From: Sphingomonadaceae bacterium
GTDB taxonomy: Bacteria > Pseudomonadota > Alphaproteobacteria > Sphingomonadales > Sphingomonadaceae
Assembly: GCA_947375105.1 (NCBI GenBank)
Contig: CANCET010000017.1
Coordinates: forward strand, 1 to 33,617
DNA: 33,617 nucleotides
Reading direction: 5' to 3'
Shown: positions 25,582 to 33,545 of the stretch, piece after piece
How positions within the stretch are numbered: position 1 is the first letter of the stretch
Layout of the letters: each line of letters starts with the position of its first letter
The notes under the pieces: generated by a model
Told to the model about the DNA's origin: nothing
Databases searched by the model: none
The model's input: only the letters and a program-made list of their open reading frames with translations
Translations under genes and position numbers: made by a program

Positions 25582-27275
25582 CAGAATTCGCCCCTGGCTG
25601 TGAAGACGACGCGGACCTTGCCGCGTTCGGAATCGGTCAAAGTGGTCAGTGGAACGCCAGCGGTCAGACCGCCGACGAGATGCTTGAACAGGCGCAGTCG
25701 CAGGCCGCCGCCGATGCTCGTCTCGGTGAAGCGCGCGCGCTGGTCGACGAGCGGGTTGTTGATCCCGGCGATGCCGTAGTCGGCGAACAGGTAGGGGCGC
25801 AGTTCGCCCACAAAATCGGGCAGACTTCCCGCGAGCGACGGCCCGTCGAGCTGGATCGTGCCGGTCAGGCCCTTGTCGCCCACCGCCTCGGACTGGAAAT
25901 AGCCGCGAACCGAGCCGTCGCCACCGATGCCGAACTGCTCGTTCGAAACGAGGTGCCCGTCGGCATACTGGCCAGCAAGCTTGAGGATCAGGCTCACGTC
26001 GTCGGCAATCAGCCGCGTGTAGCTGATATCGGCGTTGATATGCGCGAAGTTCTCGCGCGCGAGGTAGTCCTTCAGCCCGAACTGGTCTTCGTAGAAACAG
26101 CCGCCCTGTCCATCGCTGACGCATTCGCCGCGGCGAACCACGCGCAGACCGAGCGTGGCGCCGAGGTTGATTTCAAGCTGGCTGGCATCGACCGCGCGCG
26201 TGAACGAATAGCCCAGCGTCAGCGGGATATACCGGATCGGCGACTTGGTAATGCTGTTGTCCTTGAGGACGATGTTCTGCTTGAAATCCTTGTAGTCGAG
26301 CCCGATCGAGAACGACTGATCGACCTTCTCGCCCGCGAGACGGTAAATCGCGCGCGCGCCGACCTGGTAGCCGTTGCCCAGCACCTGCGTGCCGCCGAGC
26401 GCGGCGATGTTGCTGTTCGACTTGTAGCCGAACAGCACGAGCGACCATGGCGTACCGAGCAGCGGCGCGTTGTAGGAGCCGGAAAACACTTCGGATTCGC
26501 GGCGCGCCTGAGGCGCTACGATGTAAGACGCCGAAACCGTGTGCCCTGCACCCCACAGATTGGTGTAGCGAAGCGACGCCGAAAGCCGCAACCGCGTGGT
26601 ATTGGGGCTATTGTCGTTGTTGAGTTCGAGGCTGCCGTGAACCGGCAGGCTGTCCTTGACCTTGAGTTCGACATCGATCGCGCCTTCGGTCTTGCTCGGC
26701 TTGAATGCCGGGGTCACCGCGCGGTCGGGAATGCGGTTGGCCTGCACCAGCTGGGCCTGCAGGTCCTTGAGATTGATCGGCACACCGGGAGCCAGTGCCG
26801 GCAGCTGCTTCATCACACCTTCGGCCGAATGGTGCTTCGCCCCGGCGACGCGCACTTCGCCGACAGGCGCTTCCATCACGCGGATCTGGATGATGCCATT
26901 GGCCAGATGCGCCTGATCCTGCGGCGGCACATCGACCACCGCCGCTTCATATCCGCGCGCGGCATAGGCATCTTGCAGTGCCTTGCGAGCTGCTTCCACA
27001 TCCGCATTGGTGCGATGTTCGCCCGTGAAGCGGTAGACGATGTTCTCGATATCGTTCGCGCTGAGCACCTTTGCGCCGGCGACTTCGATGGAGTCGATCG
27101 TGAAACTGGCAGCCTCGCCGGCGGGCGAATCAGGCTGAGACATCGCATCCTGCGCCGAAGCATCCTGCGCGCGCGCACCCTCCGGACAGCCCGTCGCGGC
27201 CGCGGCAAGCGCCAAGCCCGCCGCAAATGGCAGCAACGCACCGAAGTGCGGCTCAAGATCGATAAAGAATGTCAT
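25581..27275 (-). CDS. Two-partner secretion outer-membrane transporter TpsB (ShlB/FhaC family)
   Basis: A 564-aa outer-membrane protein exporting the co-operonic TpsA. An N-terminal signal peptide (hydrophobic about 12-28, ending near ARAQ) leads to a first POTRA domain (about 55-125: FTIDSIEVAGAKVLSANDIE, KALQDAYAARGYEAAVVDVP), a second POTRA (about 135-205: VGEVRVAGAKHHSAEGVMKQ) and a 16-stranded barrel (about 215-564). The family hallmark VRGY of the L6 loop is present near 457 (GGDGSVRGYFQSEA) and the protein ends in GEF. The start at 27275 has GAGGG close upstream and gives a normal signal peptide; an in-frame upstream extension to 27452 is rejected. It is the first gene of the run and overlaps exbB by one base. 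Confidence 0.93.
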   Translation of the reverse strand: MTFFIDLEPHFGALLPFAAGLALAAAATGCPEGARAQDASAQDAMSQPDSPAGEAASFTIDSIEVAGAKVLSANDIENIVYRFTGEHRTNADVEAARKALQDAYAARGYEAAVVDVPPQDQAHLANGIIQIRVMEAPVGEVRVAGAKHHSAEGVMKQLPALAPGVPINLKDLQAQLVQANRIPDRAVTPAFKPSKTEGAIDVELKVKDSLPVHGSLELNNDNSPNTTRLRLSASLRYTNLWGAGHTVSASYIVAPQARRESEVFSGSYNAPLLGTPWSLVLFGYKSNSNIAALGGTQVLGNGYQVGARAIYRLAGEKVDQSFSIGLDYKDFKQNIVLKDNSITKSPIRYIPLTLGYSFTRAVDASQLEINLGATLGLRVVRRGECVSDGQGGCFYEDQFGLKDYLARENFAHINADISYTRLIADDVSLILKLAGQYADGHLVSNEQFGIGGDGSVRGYFQSEAVGDKGLTGTIQLDGPSLAGSLPDFVGELRPYLFADYGIAGINNPLVDQRARFTETSIGGGLRLRLFKHLVGGLTAGVPLTTLTDSERGKVRVVFTARGEF

Positions 27276-27538
27276 GTCCCTCGCGAGGCGGGGGTCCCGC
27301 CACTGATTCCCCCCACGCGCCGAATGGTCTCCCAATGTGAAATTTTTGAGACGAATTCTTGCGAGGCGTGAAAGCGTCCGGTCAGTAATTGCTGCGCGAG
27401 CCGAACCAGCCGCGCCGATTGGCGAAGCTGGGCCATTTCGGCTGGAAATCATTCTGTCACAGAATGCGCATAACTAGGCGCTCGCGTCCGGACGTGTTAC
27501 GGACATCAGCGCCCGCGCGTCCAAGGTTTTCCGGTAAT
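27276..27538. promoter_or_regulatory. Divergent promoter region between the TPS and T2SS operons
   Basis: 263 bp that must hold the promoters of both the leftward TPS operon and the rightward gsp operon. I see no consensus -35/-10 pair on either strand. The clearest element is the 17-bp palindrome at 27450-27466, followed by a -10-like GCATAACT on the plus strand. A shared region allows both secretion systems to be controlled together. Confidence 0.55.
27450..27466. promoter_or_regulatory. 17-bp perfect palindrome upstream of gspE
   Basis: CATTCTGT-C-ACAGAATG is an 8-bp perfect inverted repeat about one base, 73-89 bp before the gspE start and about 175 bp before tpsB. It also contains a CTGTCAC PhoB-like half-site, but no second half-site at 11 bp. 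It has the form of a dimeric repressor or activator operator. Confidence 0.5.
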
Positions 27539-29284
27539 ATGGCTTCCTCGTTCGATACTGCTAAGCCGATTGCGCAAGCCGGAATTGTGCCTGGCAACGC
27601 GGCGGCCGCAGGAGCCGGGAGGGCCTCCGGGGACGCGGATCTCCTTGCTGCCGTACTGCGCAGCGCGGGCCTGCCCGATGAAGCGCTCGCGCGCGCCCGC
27701 CTGGTCGAGAGCGAGACGGGCGAGACACTCGAGAAGATCGTGACAAGGCTTGGCCTGATCTCGGAGGACGCGCTGGCCCGCACGCTGGGCAGCGCGCTCG
27801 GCCTCGAAGTGGTCGAGCCGGACAGCTTTCCCGCCGAGCCGCTCGCGATCCCGAATATCTCCTCCGCCTTCCTGCATGACCGGCGCGCGCTGCCGCTGCG
27901 CATCGACGCCGGCCGCGTCGTCATCGCGCTGGCCAATCCGCTCGATCAGGACGCCGTGTCAGGCCTTGCCTTTGCCACCGGCCACCCGGTCACCCGCGTT
28001 GTTGCGCGAGGCGGGGATATCGATGCCGCAATCGACCGGCTCTATCGCCGCGAGGCCGCCGCGGAGGTGGAGGACGAAGTCGACGAGGGCGATCTCGAGC
28101 GGCTCAAGGACCTGGTGAGCGACGCTCCGGTGATCCGCGCGGTCAACCGCCTGATCGCCGATGCCGTCGATGCCCGCGCCTCCGACATCCATCTCGAACC
28201 GACCGACGACCGCCTTGCCGTGCGCTTCCGCATCGACGGAATGCTGCGCGAGATGCCGGCAAAGCCGCCTGCCATGCGCGCGCCGGTGGTCAGCCGCATC
28301 AAGGTGATGGCCAATCTCAATATCGCCGAGCGCCGCCTGCCGCAGGACGGCCGCCTGCGCCTGACGGTGCGCGGCCACGAGATCGATCTGCGCGTCGCAA
28401 CCGCCCCCTCGATCCACGGCGAGAGCGTGGTGATGCGCATCCTCGATCGCTCAAACCTCGCGCTCGATCCGAAGTCGCTGGGCTTTGATGCTGATCTCGA
28501 AGCGCAATTCCTGGGGGCGCTGGCCCAGCCACACGGCATCATGCTGGTCACCGGCCCCACGGGTTCGGGCAAGACGACAACGCTCTATGCCGCGCTCGCA
28601 CATCTCAACGCGCCCGATCGCAAATTGACGACGATCGAGGACCCTATCGAATACCGCCTGCCCGGCGTGGTGCAGAGCCAGATCAACCCCGGTATCGGCT
28701 ACACCTTCTCCACCGCGCTGCGGTCATTCCTGCGGCAGGATCCCGACATCATGATGGTCGGCGAAATCCGCGATGCTGAGACGGCGCAGATCGCGGTGCA
28801 GGCCGCGCTGACCGGCCACATGATCCTTTCTACACTCCATACCAACACCGCCGCCGGCGCCGTGACGCGCCTGCTCGACATGGGGGTGGAGCCGTTCCTG
28901 CTATCCTCGGTGCTCACTGGTGTGCTCGCGCAGCGGCTGGTGCGGCGGCTCTGCCCGCACTGCCGCGAACCTTATGAAGCAGATCCCGCGTTGCTTGAGC
29001 GGCTGGCTATCGCGGCCATATCCGCGCAGGATCGCCGGTTCTACCGTCCGGTCGGCTGTCCGCGCTGCAAGGGCTCGGGCTATGCCGGGCGCATGGCCGT
29101 GTTCGAATTCATCCGGATCGACCGCGATATCGCGGGGCTCATCCTGCAACGCGCCGATACGCGCGCGATTGCAGACGCCGCGGCGCGCGCCGGCTTCGGC
29201 ACCTTGCGCGGCGACGGCATTGCCAAGGCGCGCCAGGGGCTCACCGCGCTCGAAGAAGTGCTGCGCGTCGCGAGCGAGGACTGA
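27539..29284 (+). CDS. gspE: Type II secretion system ATPase GspE
   Basis: A 581-aa cytoplasmic hexameric ATPase that powers pseudopilus assembly. The N-terminal T2SSE_N-type domain (about 25-140: GETLEKIVTRLGLISEDALA) is followed by the N2 and C-terminal ATPase domains. Visible motifs are Walker A GPTGSGKTTT (about 339-348), the Asp box (TIEDPIEYRLPGVVQSQI), Walker B DIMMVGEIRD (about 402-411), the His box (GHMILSTLHTN), and the tetra-cysteine zinc site CPHC (about 472) and CPRC (about 507) that marks GspE rather than PilB-like twitching ATPases. The longer frame from 27389 would contain the operator-like palindrome and an Arg-rich unlikely N-terminus, so I start at 27539; its ribosome-binding site is weak (CAAGG). 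First gene of the gsp operon. Confidence 0.93.
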   Translation: MASSFDTAKPIAQAGIVPGNAAAAGAGRASGDADLLAAVLRSAGLPDEALARARLVESETGETLEKIVTRLGLISEDALARTLGSALGLEVVEPDSFPAEPLAIPNISSAFLHDRRALPLRIDAGRVVIALANPLDQDAVSGLAFATGHPVTRVVARGGDIDAAIDRLYRREAAAEVEDEVDEGDLERLKDLVSDAPVIRAVNRLIADAVDARASDIHLEPTDDRLAVRFRIDGMLREMPAKPPAMRAPVVSRIKVMANLNIAERRLPQDGRLRLTVRGHEIDLRVATAPSIHGESVVMRILDRSNLALDPKSLGFDADLEAQFLGALAQPHGIMLVTGPTGSGKTTTLYAALAHLNAPDRKLTTIEDPIEYRLPGVVQSQINPGIGYTFSTALRSFLRQDPDIMMVGEIRDAETAQIAVQAALTGHMILSTLHTNTAAGAVTRLLDMGVEPFLLSSVLTGVLAQRLVRRLCPHCREPYEADPALLERLAIAAISAQDRRFYRPVGCPRCKGSGYAGRMAVFEFIRIDRDIAGLILQRADTRAIADAAARAGFGTLRGDGIAKARQGLTALEEVLRVASED

Positions 29285-29289
29285 GCGCA

Positions 29290-30507
29290 GTGGCCACCTT
29301 CCAGTACCGGGCCATTGGCGCCGGCGGCGCGGCTGTTTCGGGGCAGGTCGAGGCGGCAAGCCGCGCGGACGCGCTCGGTTCGCTGCGCAAGTCGGGCATG
29401 CGCCCGATCGAGGTCGCCGAACAGAAGGGCGGCGGCCGGGCGCGTTCGGGCAGCGGCCGCGAAGGCAAGTGGCGGCGCCAGATCACCAATTTCTTCGCCG
29501 AACTCGGCGTGCTGCTGCAGGCAGGACTGCCGCTTGATCGCGCGTTGTCGATCGCGGTCGAAAACGTCGCCATCGTTCCGCTGAACCAGCGCCTCGGCGA
29601 TGTGCTTGCCGCAGTGCGCGAAGGCCGTCCGCTCTCCGCCGCGCTGCTGGATCAGCCCACGCTGTTCCCCGGCCTTGCGGCCGCCATGGCCGAAGCGGGC
29701 GAGGCCAATGGCGAGCTCGGCGTCGCCCTCGCGCGGCTCGCGCAGATGCTTGAGCAAGCCGATGAGCAACGCCGTCAGGTCGCCTCGGCGATGACCTATC
29801 CCGTGGCGCTCACGATCGTCGCCGTTGGCGTGATCCTCCTGATGTTGCTGTTCGTGGTTCCGCAGTTTGAAACGCTGTTCGCCTCGGCCCCGGCAGGATC
29901 GCTTCCCGCATCCTCGCTGGCGGTGATGGCCGCAAGCCGGTTCGTGCGCTCGAACGGCCTTGTCATCCTCGGCGTGCTCATTGCCGGCTTCCTTGCGCTG
30001 CGGCAGGCGCTGGCCAGCCCGGCAAGCAAGGCCTGGCTTGATCGCAAGATCCTCGATGTGCCGCAACTCGGACCACTGCTGCGCAACGTCGAGACGGTGC
30101 GATTTGCCCGCAGCCTCGGCGCACTGATCGACGGCGGCGTGCCGCTGCCGACTGCGCTGACATTGGCGCGGCGGACAGTCACCAACCGCTTCATGAATGT
30201 AGGGCTTGGCGAAGTGGTCGATATCGTGCGCCAGGGCGGCGGCCTCACCGCCCCGCTCGCGGAGCGGCGCATCCTGCCTCCGCTTGCCATGAGCTTCGTG
30301 CGCACGGGCGAAGAAACCTCGCAGCTCGGCCCCATGCTCGGACGGCTTGCCACGGTGCTTGACCGCGATGTCAAAGTGCGGCTGGAGCGGATCATCGCGG
30401 TTGCCACACCCACCATCGTCGTGGGCCTCGGGGTCGGTGTCGCCGCGATGGTCGCCTCGATCATGTCCGCCATCCTGGGCTTCAACGATCTCGCCGTCGC
30501 GAATTGA
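29290..30507 (+). CDS. gspF: Type II secretion system inner-membrane platform protein GspF
   Basis: A 405-aa polytopic inner-membrane protein that links GspE to the growing pseudopilus. It starts with GTG at 29290, 5 bp after gspE, and the product begins VATFQYRAIGAGG. The two repeated T2SSF cytoplasmic domains are visible: about 65-190 (ITNFFAELGVLLQAGLPLDR) and about 265-390 (RFARSLGALIDGGVPLPTAL), each ahead of membrane helices (VALTIVAVGVILLMLLFVV, LVILGVLIAGFLAL and the C-terminal IVVGLGVGVAAMVASIMSAI). Length is normal for the family. Confidence 0.93.
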   Translation: MATFQYRAIGAGGAAVSGQVEAASRADALGSLRKSGMRPIEVAEQKGGGRARSGSGREGKWRRQITNFFAELGVLLQAGLPLDRALSIAVENVAIVPLNQRLGDVLAAVREGRPLSAALLDQPTLFPGLAAAMAEAGEANGELGVALARLAQMLEQADEQRRQVASAMTYPVALTIVAVGVILLMLLFVVPQFETLFASAPAGSLPASSLAVMAASRFVRSNGLVILGVLIAGFLALRQALASPASKAWLDRKILDVPQLGPLLRNVETVRFARSLGALIDGGVPLPTALTLARRTVTNRFMNVGLGEVVDIVRQGGGLTAPLAERRILPPLAMSFVRTGEETSQLGPMLGRLATVLDRDVKVRLERIIAVATPTIVVGLGVGVAAMVASIMSAILGFNDLAVAN

Positions 30508-30557
30508 CGCACGATCAGACGATGTACAACCACTCCGCAGAAGAGAGCACGAGACAC

Positions 30558-30998
30558 ATGAACACCAACACCGAACGGCCGCGCGCGGGGGTCAGGCGCA
30601 ACGGCTTCACCCTGCTGGAACTGCTGGTCGTGCTGGCGATCCTCGGCCTGCTCTATGCGATCGTCGGGCCGCAGGTGATCAAGTACCTCGGTAGCTCGAA
30701 AAGCGAAGCCGCCTCGGTTCAGGTGAAGAACATCGACGCTGCGCTCAAGCTGCTGCGGCTCGATGCGGGGCACTATCCCTCCAACGAGGAAGGCCTGCAG
30801 GCGCTCGTCACCCAGCCGCAACAGATGCCCAATTGGCGCGGACCCTATCTGCCGGGCGCAGCCGGGCTGACCGATCCTTGGCAGCACCCCTATCGCTATG
30901 CCAACCCCGGCAAACACGGCGAAGTGGACGTCTTTTCGTTCGGTTCCGACGATGTCGAAGGCGGCACCGGCGAAGCCAAAGACCTGGGCAACTGGTAA
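30558..30998 (+). CDS. gspG: Major pseudopilin GspG
   Basis: A 146-aa type IV-like prepilin, the main subunit of the T2SS pseudopilus. A 17-residue positively charged leader ends at RRNG, with prepilin-peptidase cleavage before FTLLELLVVLAILGLLYAIV; the conserved Glu at +5 is present. The globular domain has the GspG features DAGHYPSNEEGLQAL and a C-terminal GTGEAKDLGNW-type end with aspartates that commonly bind calcium. An in-frame extension begins at 30504 with TTG and another ATG at 30522; I chose 30558 because it gives a standard leader. It lies 50 bp after gspF. Confidence 0.92.
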   Translation: MNTNTERPRAGVRRNGFTLLELLVVLAILGLLYAIVGPQVIKYLGSSKSEAASVQVKNIDAALKLLRLDAGHYPSNEEGLQALVTQPQQMPNWRGPYLPGAAGLTDPWQHPYRYANPGKHGEVDVFSFGSDDVEGGTGEAKDLGNW

Positions 30999-31005
30999 GC
31001 CGGCC

Positions 31006-31431
31006 ATGCGTTTGCGCGCCGTCCAAAATGGATTCACCCTGATCGAGGCGCTCGTCGTCCTCGCAGTGGTGGGCCTTGTCGCGGCACTGAACTACCCGAT
31101 GGTCGACCGCTCGATCGGCACCCTGCAGGAACGGCAGGCGCGCGCGCAGGTCCTCGGCGCGCTGTCGGGCGCCCGAGACGAAGCGATCCGCACAGCCGCC
31201 CCGGTTGATCTCGCTGCCATGCCGGGCAACCGCGGGCTTGTTTGGGCGAGCCATTCCGCTCCCATCGGCGAAGGGTTGACCGTGCGGCTTTCGGCCGCGC
31301 CGATCCGGTTCTATCCGGACGGCAGCGCGTCCGCCGGTCAGGTCGAACTTGATGCGCGGTCCGGCCGGACGATCTGGTCGATCGGCCGGTATGATGGCCA
31401 CGCGGAGGAGGTCTCCCCCGATGGCACCTGA
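31006..31431 (+). CDS. gspH: Minor pseudopilin GspH
   Basis: A 141-aa minor pseudopilin. A short leader MRLRAVQNG precedes FTLIEALVVLAVVGLVAAL, with Glu at +5 for methylation and assembly. The remainder (RDEAIRTAAPVDLAAMPGNR, FYPDGSASAGQVELDARSG) has the 'F.pDGs..g' pattern of GspH/FimT-like proteins. The start at 31006 is 7 bp after gspG; an upstream in-frame extension would overlap gspG and is rejected. The stop overlaps gspI by 11 bp. Confidence 0.9.
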   Translation: MRLRAVQNGFTLIEALVVLAVVGLVAALNYPMVDRSIGTLQERQARAQVLGALSGARDEAIRTAAPVDLAAMPGNRGLVWASHSAPIGEGLTVRLSAAPIRFYPDGSASAGQVELDARSGRTIWSIGRYDGHAEEVSPDGT

Positions 31432-31801
31432 CCGCAAGCCCGATGTCCGCAACGGCTTCATGCTGATCGAAGCGCTCATCGCGCTCGCCATCGTCGCGGT
31501 CATGGCGGCCATGGTCTACGATGTCGTCGTCACGTATGGCCGGACGTCGGCCATGGCGGGGACGCGGCGGCAGGCGACGCTGCTGGCCCGCTCGATCCTG
31601 GCCTCGGCCAGCGTCAGTTCGCCGTTCCCGCCGGTGCCGGCCACCGGGATCGACAATGGTCTCGTCTGGAAGGTCGTATCCGAACCCTACCAGAGTGGGG
31701 GCGATGGCGGACTGCCGCTGCGCACGATCACCGTATCCATCACGCAGAACGGCAGCAGCAGTGTGCTGGTGCGGCTCGACAGCCTGAGGCCTGCGACATG
31801 A
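31421..31801 (+). CDS. gspI: Minor pseudopilin GspI
   Basis: A 126-aa minor pseudopilin. The leader MAPDRKPDVRNG precedes FMLIEALIALAIVAVMAAMV, with Glu at +5. The C-terminal part (GLVWKVVSEPYQSGG, LPLRTITVSITQ) has the usual GspI pattern of aromatic and polar strands. GGAGGAGG lies about 9 nt before the ATG at 31421, a strong site that decides the start. It overlaps the gspH end by 11 bp and the gspJ start by 4 bp (ATGA). Confidence 0.9.
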   Translation: MAPDRKPDVRNGFMLIEALIALAIVAVMAAMVYDVVVTYGRTSAMAGTRRQATLLARSILASASVSSPFPPVPATGIDNGLVWKVVSEPYQSGGDGGLPLRTITVSITQNGSSSVLVRLDSLRPAT

Positions 31802-32550
31802 GCCGATGCGCCGCGCTTCTGCAGCCCCTGCGGCACCCCCTGCGGAAACCCTTTTGGCAGGGCAAACGCGCACACCGCCGCGATGCGCGGGGTTTCACGT
31901 TGCCCGAAGTGCTCGTCAGTCTGTTCATCTTCGGCCTCGTCTCCAGCCTGCTGCTGGCCGTGATCGACATGGAACGCCGCGCCGATGCCGCCGAACGGCG
32001 CCGTGACCAGAGCATTTCACAAATCGCGACAGTGCAGCAATTGCTGCGCACGCGGATGGAGGCGATGCACGCCGTCACTGATCTCCACGGCGTTGGCGAT
32101 ACCCTCACGCTGGCGGGCCAGCCGACTGATCTGCGCTTCGATGCGCCGCAGATCATGAGCGATGGGCCGCACGCCCTGCAACACTGGCGCATCACCCTGA
32201 ACGAGGATGGCCAATTGCTGCTGTGGCAAGCGTCCGAGCTGAGCGCGATAGATATGCGCGAGGCGACCACCGCAGGCTGGGCACCGCAAGTGCTGCTGGA
32301 CCGGGTCGCAGCGGTCCGGTTCGATTATTTCGGACCTGACCCGATCAATGGGCGAGACGCCTGGCAGGTCAATTGGCAGCACCGCCGCATCATGCCCAAG
32401 CTGATCCGCCTCAAGCTCGCGTTCCCGCGCGGCGACAATCGGATCTGGCCCGTTTTCATGGCGCGGCCGTGGTCCGCCGTGCAGATCAACTGCAGCAACG
32501 GTCAAACAGCCTCGAGCTTTGCCGAAGCGGATTGTGGAGGCGCCCGGTGA
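31798..32550 (+). CDS. gspJ: Minor pseudopilin GspJ
   Basis: A 250-aa minor pseudopilin with an unusually long leader of about 32 residues (basic, ending RRDARG) before FTLPEVLVSLFIFGLVSSLL. Position +5 is Glu. The body fits GspJ (LLLWQASELS, VRFDYFGPDPINGRDAWQVN, PKLIRLKLAFP). It starts at 31798 in an ATGA overlap with gspI and ends in a GTGA overlap with gspL. GspI, J and K normally form the tip of the pseudopilus; K is missing here between J and L. No internal ATG would give a shorter leader. Confidence 0.88.
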   Translation: MSRCAALLQPLRHPLRKPFWQGKRAHRRDARGFTLPEVLVSLFIFGLVSSLLLAVIDMERRADAAERRRDQSISQIATVQQLLRTRMEAMHAVTDLHGVGDTLTLAGQPTDLRFDAPQIMSDGPHALQHWRITLNEDGQLLLWQASELSAIDMREATTAGWAPQVLLDRVAAVRFDYFGPDPINGRDAWQVNWQHRRIMPKLIRLKLAFPRGDNRIWPVFMARPWSAVQINCSNGQTASSFAEADCGGAR

Positions 32551-33545
32551 ACCTCAGCGACCTTCTCAATGCCGACATGCAAACCCTTGGCCGGCTTGGC
32601 CGACAGGGCTTCGACTGGTGGCTTGCGCAATTGCGCGACATGCTGCCCGCCGCATTCGCGCCGGGCAGCAAGCGTCTCGCCGCGTTTCACCGCCTCGGGG
32701 CGGACAACGCCATCATCGCCGCCTCGACCCCGGGCACCGATACGCTGGTCATTCCCGACGAGGCCTGCCTCGTGCGCCACCTTGTGCTGCCGCGCATGTC
32801 GGACGGGGACCTGCGCGGAGCAGTCGAACTTGATCTTGATCGGATCATGCCGGTCGCACCCGATTCGATCATCTTCGGACTGCGCAATTGCGGCCCCTCG
32901 GTGCGCGAAGGCATGATCGACGTGGTCGTCGGCGCCCTGCCGCTGCAGCAGGCGCAGAACATTGCCGCCAGGCTGGCCGAAACAGGGATAACTCCGCGCC
33001 ACATCGGGCCGCTGGGCGACGGGGGGGAACGTCTAGCGTTCGATCTCGCCCCAGCCATGCGGCAGGCGGGTCTGCTACCTGCCCAACGACCCGTTGCGCT
33101 CGTATGGTGGGGCGCAGTCGCTTTGCTGCTCGCCTGCAACCTCGGCTTCTCGATCCTCCGCGATGGGCAGGAAATTGCGCGCATCCAGGGCCTGATCGAT
33201 GCGCAGGCCCCCGCCCTGATGACCGTTCAGAAGGTGGAGAGCCGGCTGCGCGGCAATGCGGCGCTGGTGAACGGCGTACGCGCACGGCGCGAACACCAGC
33301 AACCGCTGCGCATTCTGGCGGAAGTTCAGCGGCTCCTGCCCGGGGACGCATGGGTGCAGCGTTTCGAATGGGATGGCACGCAGATGCGCTTGTCCGGCTT
33401 TGCGCCTAACAGCACGGCCATCGTCACCGCGCTCAAGTCATCGTCCGGCTTTTCGGCCGTGCGGGCGTCCCGTGCCGAGGTCATGGCCGAAACGGTGACC
33501 GGCAAGCCCTTTGATCTCACCGCCAGGACGGCCCAGCCCAAATGA
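32547..33545 (+). CDS. gspL: Type II secretion system protein GspL
   Basis: A 332-aa inner-membrane protein that recruits GspE to the platform. The frame starts at GTG 32547, overlapping the gspJ stop (GTGA), with GGAGG upstream. The cytoplasmic N-terminal part (about 1-180) has the actin-like GspL pattern (LVIPDEACLVRHLVLPRMSD, GAVELDLDRIMPVAPDSIIF). One transmembrane helix lies near 184-203 (VALVWWGAVALLLACNLGF), and a periplasmic PilN/GspL C-terminal domain follows (LRILAEVQRLLPGDAWVQRF, MRLSGFAPN). It is somewhat shorter than the typical 380-400 aa. It ends in an ATGA overlap with gspM. Confidence 0.85.
   Translation: MNLSDLLNADMQTLGRLGRQGFDWWLAQLRDMLPAAFAPGSKRLAAFHRLGADNAIIAASTPGTDTLVIPDEACLVRHLVLPRMSDGDLRGAVELDLDRIMPVAPDSIIFGLRNCGPSVREGMIDVVVGALPLQQAQNIAARLAETGITPRHIGPLGDGGERLAFDLAPAMRQAGLLPAQRPVALVWWGAVALLLACNLGFSILRDGQEIARIQGLIDAQAPALMTVQKVESRLRGNAALVNGVRARREHQQPLRILAEVQRLLPGDAWVQRFEWDGTQMRLSGFAPNSTAIVTALKSSSGFSAVRASRAEVMAETVTGKPFDLTARTAQPK

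Noticed and set aside
27259..27275. TGTCAT at the tpsB start as a Pho box
   Set aside because: It is a single half-site inside the first codons with no second repeat at 11 bp. Pho control of the TPS operon is therefore not shown by sequence.
27190..27275. Lipobox-like ATGC in the TpsB signal region
   Set aside because: The -3 and -2 residues fit a lipobox poorly, TpsB proteins are not lipoproteins, and a normal cleavage site (ARAQ) follows.
27276..27452. Upstream extension of TpsB to an ATG at 27452
   Set aside because: The added residues are Arg-rich and would bury the signal peptide; the ATG at 27275 has a good ribosome-binding site.
27389..27538. Upstream extension of GspE to an ATG at 27389
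   Set aside because: It would place the divergent promoter region and the 17-bp palindrome inside the coding sequence and adds an Arg-rich tail not typical of GspE.
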